The notes beneath the pieces were generated by a model. It was given only the letters and a program-made list of their open reading frames with translations. It made no database searches and had not been told where the DNA came from. From CAYFVR01 sp046541515 (GTDB lineage Bacteria; Desulfobacterota; Desulfobacteria; Desulfobacterales; Desulfococcaceae), in the NCBI GenBank assembly GCA_046541515.1, contig JBKHDD010000247.1, positions 1 through 5,692 of the forward strand: DNA of 5,692 nucleotides, given 5' to 3'. Positions 1 through 5,560 of the stretch are shown piece by piece; position 1 is the stretch's first letter, and each line of letters starts with the position of its first letter. The translations under genes and the position numbers were made by a program.

Positions 1-1013
1 AACTGGCCGGTTTCCCGCAGCCACGCCTCCAACCGCTTCAGCCCTTCTTCCGTGGAGACCCGGGGCTCGTAGCCCAAATCCCGCCGGGCCGCGCCGATGT
101 CGAACCAGTGGGAAGCGGCCAGTTCGTCCACCACGAAGCGGGTCAGACGGGGCTCTCCCGGCAGGCGAAAGGTTCGATAGACCCATTCCAGCACCGCCGC
201 GACGCGCCGGGCCGAAGCCGGAGAAATCGTCTTTTCCACCGGCGGGCGCCCCCCGGCGGCCAGGATGGCGTTCACCATGTCCCACAACGGCATGGGCTCG
301 CCTTGGCTGATGAAATAGGCCCGGCCGGAGAGTTCCGGATTCTTCTCCAGCGCCTCGGCCGCCAGCAGATGGGCCTCGGCGGCGTTGTCGATGTAAATCG
401 TGTCCACCCGATTTTGACCCGCGCCGATTCGCCGCAGGCTCTTGGCCCGCCGGAGAATCCGGGGCGTCAGGTGGGGATCGCCGGGCCCCCAGATGAGATG
501 GGGCCGCAGCGCCACCGCCTGGATCGCGCCGGCCCGGGCCGCCTCCAGCACCGCCTTTTCGGCCATGGCCTTGGTGTGGGGATAATGGGCCTCGAATTCC
601 TCGGGGTAGGGGGCCGACTCGTCCACGCCCTCTTGATCGGAGCCGTCGAAGACCACGCTGGGGGAGCTGGTGTGGATCAGCCGCTCCACGCCGCTCCGGC
701 GGCAGGCGGCCAGCAGGTTGAGGGTTCCGGCGGTGTTGGCGTCGTAGAAATCCGAATACCGACCCCAGACGCCGGGCTTGGCGGCGGTGTGGAAGACCAG
801 TTCGACGCCCTCGCAGGCGGCGAACACCGCCTCGGGATCGGTCAAGTCGCCCTCCGCCTGCGCCACGCCCCGTTCCGCCAGCGCGGGATAGGATTTTCGG
901 GAAAAGGTGCGGACCCGATCTCCCCGTTCCACCAGCCGCCGGACGATGGCCCCGCCGAGGAATCCGCCCCCGCCGGTGACCAGAATCCTGGGCGTTTCCG
1001 CTACTCCGCCCAC
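1..1013 (-). CDS. oleD: OleD-like NAD(P)H-dependent 2-alkyl-3-oxoalkanoate reductase, 3' end cut by window edge
   Basis: The product is an extended short-chain dehydrogenase/reductase of the 3-beta-hydroxysteroid dehydrogenase type, predicted to reduce the 2-alkyl-3-keto acid made by OleA to the 2-alkyl-3-hydroxy acid. I read 337 complete codons. A Rossmann beta strand and glycine-rich NAD(P) loop (ILVTGGGGFLGG) lie at residues 10-21. A TSSPSV segment at 115-120 should supply the catalytic Ser/Thr, and the active-site YPHTK gives the Y-x3-K pair Tyr144/Lys148. RPHLIWGPGD (170-179), a VDTIYIDNAAEAH segment (203-215) and a C-terminal LPGEPRLTRF (284-293) match the order in known OleD proteins. 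By comparison with Xanthomonas OleD (about 330 aa) only a few C-terminal residues are missing. The start is a GTG overlapping the end of oleC by 13 bases. No in-frame ATG lies before the nucleotide-binding loop, so translation probably depends on coupling to oleC. Family assignment is strong; substrate specificity is inferred from context. Confidence 0.92.
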   Translation of the reverse strand, partial: MGGVAETPRILVTGGGGFLGGAIVRRLVERGDRVRTFSRKSYPALAERGVAQAEGDLTDPEAVFAACEGVELVFHTAAKPGVWGRYSDFYDANTAGTLNLLAACRRSGVERLIHTSSPSVVFDGSDQEGVDESAPYPEEFEAHYPHTKAMAEKAVLEAARAGAIQAVALRPHLIWGPGDPHLTPRILRRAKSLRRIGAGQNRVDTIYIDNAAEAHLLAAEALEKNPELSGRAYFISQGEPMPLWDMVNAILAAGGRPPVEKTISPASARRVAAVLEWVYRTFRLPGEPRLTRFVVDELAASHWFDIGAARRDLGYEPRVSTEEGLKRLEAWLRETGQ

Positions 1014-2722
1014 TTGGCCAACTGTTCCCGAAAAATTTTGGCGTTGTGCCGCACGTCCACGGGGAAGGATTTGGGGAAGAGAACCGTCTTGATGTCTTCG
1101 GTCATGGGATGTTTGGCGGCGGTGTTGAGCAGCTCTTTTTTCACCGTGTCGGCGTCCACGTCCTCTCCGCCGTTTTTCAATTCCACGCAAATCACCGGCT
1201 TCTGCCGGGGAGCCCGACCCACGCCCACCAGCGCGCTGCGCTTCACGGCGGGGTGCCCGTTAAAAATGGCCTCGCAGGGGATGGTGAACAGCGTGCCGTT
1301 TTCGGTGATCACCCGGTGGCTTTTGCGTCCGCAGAACCAGAACCGACCCTTGTTGTCCCGCCAGCCCAGATCGCCCATGCGGTGCCAGATTTCTTTCCCC
1401 TCCCGGATTTTGTGGTCGGCGTCCGCGTCCGGGTCTTCGAAATAGCCGGGGGTGACGATGTCGCCCTTCACCGTAATTTCCCCAATCTCCCCCACCTCCA
1501 CCACCAGGCCGTCGCTCCACTCCAAAATGGGGTCGTCGTTGATTTTGATGATGCGCACGTCGAGACCCTCCACCGGCCGGCCCACGCAGATGCCGTAGCC
1601 TTTTTCGGTGAAGGTCCGGGTTTCGGAAAGGATTTCCCCGCTGTCCACCAACATCACCGGCATGGCCTCGGTGGCGCCGTAGGGCGTGAAAATGGGCGCG
1701 TCCTCCCTCAGCAGCCGGGAAAAGGTTTCCAGAACGGTTGGCGGCACCGGCGCGCCGGCGGACACCACCCGACGGATGGAGGGCAGGCGAATCCCCTCCG
1801 CCACCCCGTATTCGCCCAGGCGATCCAGCAGAGCGGGGGAGGCGAACATATTGGTGACGCCCTGGTCGTAAATGGCTTCCAACAGCTTTTCCGGATCGGC
1901 GTGGGCCGGCCGGGTCGGGTCCATGTCCGGAATGACGGCGGTCATGCCCAGGGCAGGATCGAACAGCGAAAAGAGGGGAAAGGTGGGCAGGTCCACTTCG
2001 TCCGGTCCGATGTCGAACATCCGGGCGATGTGGGCCACCTGGGCGTCGAAGATCCCGTGCGTGTAGATCGCCCCTTTGGCCGGGCCGGTGCTGCCGGTGG
2101 TGAAGAGGATGGCGGCCGTTTCGTTTTCGCCGGTTTGCGCCATGGGGAACGGATCGGCGCTTTCGTCCCGAAGGCTCGCGAGGGTGTGCCCGCCCCAAAA
2201 CCAGCGACGGCCGACGGTCACCCAGGTCCGAATGGTCCGGAAATGGGCCCGGTATCGCCAGCGGAGCAGATGGGCCTTGGGAATGCCGATGAAGGCTTCG
2301 GGCATGGTCCGGCGAAGGCAGGCGACCATCCGTTCGGGCCCCATGCCGGGGTCCACGATGACGGGAATCGCCCCGACCTTGAACAGGGCGAAAGTGAGCA
2401 CGAAAAACTCGATGCTCGGCGTCACCATCAAAACGGTGCGCGTGGCCCGGCGAACGCCGACACGCTCCAGCCCAAAGGCCACCCGGTCCGATTCCCGATC
2501 AAGCTGGAGAAAGGTGAGATGGGTGTAGGCCACCCGCCCGTTCTCGTCCCAGCCGGCCGGAAAAACCACCGCCCGCTTGTGGGGCATCCGTTCCGCCATC
2601 TCCCGCAGCCGGCCGGCGATATTGACCACCCGTTGCGCCGGCGTTTTTTCGTCGACGAAGGGGGCGGGGGGCGCGATGTTGTCCATAAAAAAAGTGCCTT
2701 TTTCGGAATTGGGGGGAGTCAC
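1001..2722 (-). CDS. oleC: OleC-like ATP-dependent beta-lactone synthetase (olefin biosynthesis)
   Basis: This is a 573-aa member of the ANL (acyl-CoA synthetase/luciferase-like) superfamily. OleC enzymes activate a 2-alkyl-3-hydroxy acid with ATP and close it to a cis-beta-lactone, rather than transferring it to CoA. The P-loop TTGSTGPAKG is at residues 208-217, and YGATE (adenine/acyl-adenylate motif) at 348-352. MGDLGWRD is at 449-456 with the ribose-binding Asp451, GRK at the domain hinge is at 465-467, and the C-terminal catalytic Lys562 lies in DVRHNAKI. OleC-characteristic stretches include VDLPTFPLFSLFDPALG (243-259), VIPDMDPTRPA (263-273) and SAGAPVPP (321-328). The GTG start at 2722 is preceded by a purine-rich ribosome site with 9-base spacing, 20 bases after oleB. 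An ATG at 2686 (residue 13) behind AAAAAGG is a credible alternative that would give 561 aa. No transmembrane or signal segment is seen. General acyl-CoA ligase activity is the main alternative, but the neighbours and motifs favour OleC. Confidence 0.95.
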   Translation of the reverse strand: MTPPNSEKGTFFMDNIAPPAPFVDEKTPAQRVVNIAGRLREMAERMPHKRAVVFPAGWDENGRVAYTHLTFLQLDRESDRVAFGLERVGVRRATRTVLMVTPSIEFFVLTFALFKVGAIPVIVDPGMGPERMVACLRRTMPEAFIGIPKAHLLRWRYRAHFRTIRTWVTVGRRWFWGGHTLASLRDESADPFPMAQTGENETAAILFTTGSTGPAKGAIYTHGIFDAQVAHIARMFDIGPDEVDLPTFPLFSLFDPALGMTAVIPDMDPTRPAHADPEKLLEAIYDQGVTNMFASPALLDRLGEYGVAEGIRLPSIRRVVSAGAPVPPTVLETFSRLLREDAPIFTPYGATEAMPVMLVDSGEILSETRTFTEKGYGICVGRPVEGLDVRIIKINDDPILEWSDGLVVEVGEIGEITVKGDIVTPGYFEDPDADADHKIREGKEIWHRMGDLGWRDNKGRFWFCGRKSHRVITENGTLFTIPCEAIFNGHPAVKRSALVGVGRAPRQKPVICVELKNGGEDVDADTVKKELLNTAAKHPMTEDIKTVLFPKSFPVDVRHNAKIFREQLAKWAE

Positions 2723-2731
2723 CGGGCGTGG

Positions 2732-2739
2732 CCTTTCCT
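2732..2739 (-). promoter_or_regulatory. Ribosome binding site supporting the GTG start of oleC
   Basis: Read on the minus strand this is AGGAAAGG, a strong Shine-Dalgarno-like run. It sits 9 bases before the GTG at 2722-2720 and just after the oleB stop codon. It is the reason for preferring GTG 2722 over ATG 2686, whose own candidate site (AAAAAGG, 2697-2703, 10 bases upstream) is weaker and separated by a run of seven T. This is a position-based inference. Confidence 0.55.
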
Positions 2740-2742
2740 AAC

Positions 2743-3636
2743 CTAAGCAACGGTTTTTTTCAAGAAATCTTTCACATAGGCGGCAATTTCGACCGGTTTA
2801 TCCTCTATCAGATAGTGACCGGCATCGTCAAACCGTCGATGGCGGGCCTGGGGAAAACGGCGTTTCCATTCCGCAAAGTAATCCATGTCAAAGACGAAAT
2901 CATGCCGCCCCCAAAGAATCAGCATGGGCCGGTCCCGGAATTGATGGAGATTCCGGTCCACGGCGTCCACCAGATCGAAAGAGGGATCGCCGGGTTCCAG
3001 CGGGATGTCCTGGACGAACCGGAGGGTGGCCCGGCGGTTGCGGGGCGAATCGTAGGGCGCCGCCAGTCCGGCGCGGACCGCCGGTTTCAGTCGCCGACGG
3101 GGCGCCATCCAGAGGGCGCCCCGAGCGAAGGCGTTGAAGCCCAGCACGGCGGGCGTCCCGAACGGCGCCAGGTCGCGGATCAGCCGCAGACGGATGGGAA
3201 TTCCCTTGCCGCCCGGCGGTCCGAAGGCGGCGGTGTTGGTGACGACCAGCCGGGAAACCCGCTCCGGGTTCCGATGGGCGTAGGCCATGCCGATCATTCC
3301 GCCCCAGTCGTGAACCAGGAGGGTGATCCGCGCCAGCCCCAGGGAATCCAGCAGCCGCTCCAGGTCCCGGACCCGGGATTCCAGCCGGAAATCGTAGCCG
3401 CCGTTGGCCGGCTTGTCCGACAGGCCGCAGCCAATGTGGTCGGGGACCACGCACCGGTATTCCGGGGAAAGGGCCTGGACCAGATTCCGGAAATAAAAGG
3501 ACCAAGTGGGATTGCCGTGGAGCATCACCACGGGATCGCCCGTTCCCTCGTCCAGATAGTGGAGCCGGTGTCCGCCGGTTTCGAAAAAATGGGACGTGAA
3601 CGGGTAAAGCGGCCGCCAGTCGTTTTCGTTCACCAT
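2743..3636 (-). CDS. oleB: OleB-like beta-lactone decarboxylase (alpha/beta hydrolase, haloalkane dehalogenase-like)
   Basis: The 297-aa product is an alpha/beta-hydrolase of the haloalkane dehalogenase-like group, predicted to take the OleC beta-lactone and release CO2, giving the final cis-olefin. The oxyanion/halide-site motif HGNPTWSF is at residues 40-47 (Asn42). The nucleophile elbow VHDWGG at 108-113 has Asp110 as nucleophile, not the Ser of esterases, followed by Trp111. The acid Asp246 lies in WGRHDFVF and the catalytic His274 in DDAGHY. A cap domain lies between roughly residues 135 and 215. Length and motif order fit OleB (about 300 aa). The ATG at 3636 overlaps the end of oleA by 7 bases; the next codon is GTG (3633), which has a better placed GGGGA (3641-3645) 7 bases upstream and would form a GTGA overlap, so the start is uncertain by one codon. 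A longer upstream open frame is only the shadow of oleA. By sequence alone it could pass for a haloalkane dehalogenase; the operon decides for OleB. Confidence 0.93.
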   Translation of the reverse strand: MVNENDWRPLYPFTSHFFETGGHRLHYLDEGTGDPVVMLHGNPTWSFYFRNLVQALSPEYRCVVPDHIGCGLSDKPANGGYDFRLESRVRDLERLLDSLGLARITLLVHDWGGMIGMAYAHRNPERVSRLVVTNTAAFGPPGGKGIPIRLRLIRDLAPFGTPAVLGFNAFARGALWMAPRRRLKPAVRAGLAAPYDSPRNRRATLRFVQDIPLEPGDPSFDLVDAVDRNLHQFRDRPMLILWGRHDFVFDMDYFAEWKRRFPQARHRRFDDAGHYLIEDKPVEIAAYVKDFLKKTVA

Positions 3637-4670
3637 TCCATCCCCAGCATCATGCAGTTGAGCCCGCTGCCGATTCCGAACAGGCCGACCCGGTTTCCTT
3701 TTTCCAACACGCCGCGCTCCTCGGCGATGGCGGCGGTGACGGGAAGGGAGACGGTGCCGATGTTGCCGAGAAAGGGAAACGTGCTGAAATCCCGGTCCGG
3801 GGGAATGCCCACCGATTCCAGAATGGACCGCTGGTGGGCCGCGCCCACCTGGTGGCAGATGATCCGGTCCGGAATTTGACCTGGCCAGTCCATTTCCGCC
3901 ATGAAATCCCGGTAGGTTTCCACGCCCAGGGCCACGCCGTTTTTGAGCACGCCCACGGAGTCGGTCCGCATGGCGTGAACGCCTTCGGTGATGCAGCCGG
4001 CGTCCGGCCCCCACAGGCAGAGCCGGTGAAACCGGGTGGCGTTGCGAACCGCGCCGCCCAACAGCCGATGGCCGTCGGGAACCAGGTCTTCGTGGGCCAG
4101 AATCACCGCCACCGCGCCGGAGCCGCCGGTGAGGGTGGCGATGGCGTCCCGAAAGACGGCCATGTCCGGGGCGTCCAGCAGCCGCCGAACGGTCATCTCC
4201 ACCACCTCCCGCGCCGTTTCGCAGGAGACCACCATTCCGGCCCGAATCTGCCCGGTTTCGATGGCGGTGGCGATTTGAACCATGCCGTTTAGAACGCCGA
4301 GGCAGGCGTTGGAGACGTCGTAGATCATGGTTTGCGGCCCGAGGCCCAGGTAATCCGCCACCGCGCAGGCCGTGGCCGGCTCCAGGTTGTCCCGGCAGAC
4401 GCCGCCGAAGATCAACATGCCGATGTCGTCCGTGGAAACGGAGGCGGCCCCGAGGGCCTTTTCTCCGGCCAAGCCCGCCCCTTCGGAAACTTTAAAGCCC
4501 GGGTCCCAGAAGCGGCGCTCGTAAATCCCGGTCATGGCTTCGAGCTGCCCGGGTTGCAGCCGCAGCCGCTCGTAGAGCGGCGCGAGCCGCGCCTCCAGGT
4601 CCCGGGAGGAAACCACGTTGGGCGGAAGTTCATATCCAAAAGCGTCAATGGCGACGTGCGTAAATTTCAT
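3630..4670 (-). CDS. oleA: OleA-like thiolase-fold acyl-CoA condensing enzyme
   Basis: The product resembles 3-oxoacyl-ACP synthase III/thiolase-fold enzymes and specifically OleA, which carries out a non-decarboxylative Claisen condensation of two fatty acyl-CoAs to a 2-alkyl-3-ketoacyl product and hydrolyses it to the beta-keto acid. With the ATG at 4670 it has 346 aa. The catalytic Cys123 is in DVSNACLGVLNGM; Glu97 in CRDNLEPATA corresponds to the OleA glutamate contributed from the partner subunit. His273 is in ICHQVG, Asn303 in LGNIGTVSLP, and GIGSGLNC (332-339) is near the end. The Glu-Cys (26) and His-Asn (30) spacings equal those I recall for Xanthomonas OleA (Glu117/Cys143, His285/Asn315), whereas Cys-His is 8 residues longer. 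The ATG is chosen because homologues begin near MKFTHVAIDAFG. An in-frame GTG at 4715 would add 15 residues; neither start has a clear ribosome site. It is the first gene of the operon. A generic FabH role is unlikely given the three partner genes. Confidence 0.93.
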   Translation of the reverse strand: MKFTHVAIDAFGYELPPNVVSSRDLEARLAPLYERLRLQPGQLEAMTGIYERRFWDPGFKVSEGAGLAGEKALGAASVSTDDIGMLIFGGVCRDNLEPATACAVADYLGLGPQTMIYDVSNACLGVLNGMVQIATAIETGQIRAGMVVSCETAREVVEMTVRRLLDAPDMAVFRDAIATLTGGSGAVAVILAHEDLVPDGHRLLGGAVRNATRFHRLCLWGPDAGCITEGVHAMRTDSVGVLKNGVALGVETYRDFMAEMDWPGQIPDRIICHQVGAAHQRSILESVGIPPDRDFSTFPFLGNIGTVSLPVTAAIAEERGVLEKGNRVGLFGIGSGLNCMMLGMEW

Positions 4671-4830
4671 GGGCGGACGAATCGGGTTCGGTTGAAGGTG
4701 GATGGTTTTGGACACGCAAATTCCGGACGCGCCGGAGCGGCCGGGTCAATCCTTTGAAATAATGCGGAGGGCGGGGGGAAGTAAACCTTTTTTTGGAAGC
4801 AATTTCGGAAAGGCGTTGGGAGGAGTGGAT
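4671..4830 (-). other. Intergenic gap between the toxin gene and oleA, probable operon leader
   Basis: This gap of 160 bases (115 if oleA uses the GTG at 4715) follows the toxin stop codon and precedes oleA. It is the only gap before the ole genes large enough for a promoter. On the minus strand a TTTACT (4785-4780) and a CATTAT (4764-4759) resemble sigma-70 boxes, but the spacer is only 15 bases, so I regard this as a weak suggestion. A run of seven A (4797-4791 region) is not preceded by a convincing stem, so no intrinsic terminator separates the toxin gene from oleA. Confidence 0.35.
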
Positions 4831-5127
4831 TCATGTCGCTCGGTCCCACCAATACCCGGGCTTTCGTTTATTGTGAGAAACCGCGATGATTCGAAGGTGG
4901 TCAGGCTCGATCGAATAAATGATCGAATAGGGAAAGATGTGCAAAAGGTAACGCCTGAATGGTGGTTGGATTACCCGAAATAGAAAGGGATTTTCGGCGA
5001 CCTTTTTAATTCCCTCCTCGGTCATATTCCGAAACCGGAACCCGAGTCCCGGTTTTTGACTTTCGTAATACCTCACCGCCTCAAGGAATTCCGCTCGCGC
5101 TTCTGGATCAAAAATGACGGGTGTCAT
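4831..5127 (-). CDS. RelE/ParE-superfamily toxin of a type II toxin-antitoxin pair
   Basis: The 98-aa product has the plan of the ParE/RelE toxin family (PF05016-like). An N-terminal strand (VIFDPEA) leads into a helix with EFLEAVRYYESQKPGLG (13-29). A second helix follows (FRNMTEEGIKKVAENP, 32-47), then a beta-rich segment with FRRYLLHIFPYSIIYSI (57-73). The closing signature is RIIAVSHNKRKPGYWWDR (79-96), typical of chromosomal ParE-like proteins. Such toxins act in the cytoplasm, either on DNA gyrase (ParE) or on ribosome-bound mRNA (RelE); the sequence does not show which. The ATG overlaps the antitoxin stop as ATGA, implying translational coupling. Length is normal for the family and the frame is intact. 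Base composition is clearly more AT-rich than the adjacent ole genes, suggesting a separate origin. Confidence 0.85.
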   Translation of the reverse strand: MTPVIFDPEARAEFLEAVRYYESQKPGLGFRFRNMTEEGIKKVAENPFLFRVIQPPFRRYLLHIFPYSIIYSIEPDHLRIIAVSHNKRKPGYWWDRAT

Positions 5128-5357
5128 TTCAACAAACGATCCGCCTCTTCAAATACCGCTTCGACGGGAACCCCGGGCCGTTTTCCTTCCTTGTATTCTT
5201 GGTATCGCCGCTCGGCCTCGGCGAGCCAGGCGGCGTCCACTTCGGAAAGCCCTGGTTGTTTACCAAGTGAGCCGAGAAGCCGATCGGCGAGAAAGGCCCG
5301 CTCCGATTCGGTCAGCCGGAGGGCCGCTTCTTCCACTTTTTTTAATTCATCGGACAT
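5124..5357 (-). CDS. Addiction-module antitoxin, PF09720-like
   Basis: The 77-aa product resembles the small acidic 'putative addiction module component' family (PF09720/TIGR02574), antitoxins usually encoded just before a ParE/RelE-type toxin. The N-terminal half is an amphipathic helix with the family-like LTESERAFLADRLLGSLG (15-32). The middle has VDAAWLAEAERRYQEYKEG (40-58), and the end PVEAVFEEADRLL (64-76) is the short C-terminal helix expected to cap the toxin. The ATG at 5357 is chosen because it follows GGAAGGG at 8 bases and gives the family's usual length. An in-frame ATG at 5456 would add 33 residues unlike the family. The pair probably autoregulates its promoter, as such modules commonly do, but I see no clear operator. 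Confidence 0.82.
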   Translation of the reverse strand: MSDELKKVEEAALRLTESERAFLADRLLGSLGKQPGLSEVDAAWLAEAERRYQEYKEGKRPGVPVEAVFEEADRLLK

Positions 5358-5365
5358 GGGCCGTA

Positions 5366-5372
5366 CCCTTCC
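5366..5372 (-). promoter_or_regulatory. Ribosome binding site of the antitoxin gene
   Basis: On the minus strand this reads GGAAGGG and lies 8 bases before the ATG at 5357-5355. It decides in favour of that start over the in-frame ATG at 5456, and gives the antitoxin a better initiation site than the coupled toxin, as expected for such modules. Confidence 0.55.
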
Positions 5373-5471
5373 AAAAAACGTGTTGCCTGCCAAACTGCCC
5401 GGTGAGCCCTTCAATATGTTTTCCCAAAGACCAAGACGATTTTCAGAATTGAACATGCCGGCGCATGCAAA

Positions 5472-5540
5472 CGGATTCTGCCTCTCGCACTGGAGCTAGG
5501 GCCTCCGGGAAGGCGTTCCCAGGCAGAGCCCGGGAACGAG
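5472..5540. repeat. Degenerate palindromic dispersed repeat (GTTCCC-type hairpin)
   Basis: At 5514-5538 there is an imperfect inverted repeat: CGTTCCC (5514-5520) pairs with GGGAACG (5532-5538), extended by GGC/GCC (5522-5524 with 5528-5530) across one A/C mismatch and closed by a three-base loop. The flank from 5472 contains ATTCTGCCTCTCGCACTGGA and then GGGCCTCC, which looks like a decayed second arm. The ensemble resembles, from memory, a family of short palindromic repeats with GTTCCC-AGGC and GGCAGAG-type cores that is scattered between genes in many bacteria. It lies between two toxin-antitoxin-type genes. There is no T-run after the stem on either strand, so it is not a canonical terminator. 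The hairpin is seen directly; repeat-family membership is inference. Confidence 0.6.
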
Positions 5541-5560
5541 AATTAACATGGCGATTCCAA

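Larger units (their letters stand above)
5358..5560 (-). other. Intergenic region upstream of the antitoxin gene
   Basis: These 203 bases hold the palindromic repeat and no gene I can support. The stretch from 5373 to 5471 should contain the promoter of the toxin-antitoxin pair, but I find no pair of boxes at proper spacing. Open frames on the plus strand here have no recognisable product. Confidence 0.4.

Noticed and set aside
108..1445. Plus-strand open frame of 445 codons opposite oleD and oleC
   Set aside because: Low-complexity Gly/Arg/Pro-rich translation spanning a real gene boundary on the other strand; a compositional artefact.
1046..2746. Plus-strand open frame of 566 codons opposite oleC
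   Set aside because: It is an antisense shadow of a GC-rich gene: the translation is rich in His, Gly, Pro and Arg, shows no family motifs, and the minus strand encodes a clear OleC over the same span.
2728..3879. Plus-strand open frame of 383 codons opposite oleB and oleA
   Set aside because: Antisense to two well-supported genes and without recognisable domains.
2743..4014. Longer minus-strand frame (423 codons) extending oleB upstream
   Set aside because: The first 126 residues overlap oleA in another frame and are Arg/Gly-rich nonsense; the hydrolase fold begins after the Met at 3636.
4759..4785. Candidate promoter TTTACT / CATTAT for oleA on the minus strand
   Set aside because: Only 4 of 6 matches in each box and a 15-base spacer; not strong enough for its own feature.
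5124..5456. Longer form of the antitoxin starting at 5456
   Set aside because: The extra 33 residues do not resemble the family and the shorter form has a good ribosome site and normal length.
5514..5538. Hairpin as a rho-independent terminator of the MntA-like gene
   Set aside because: The stem is not followed by a T-run on either strand; the flank is CCTTCCC on the minus strand.
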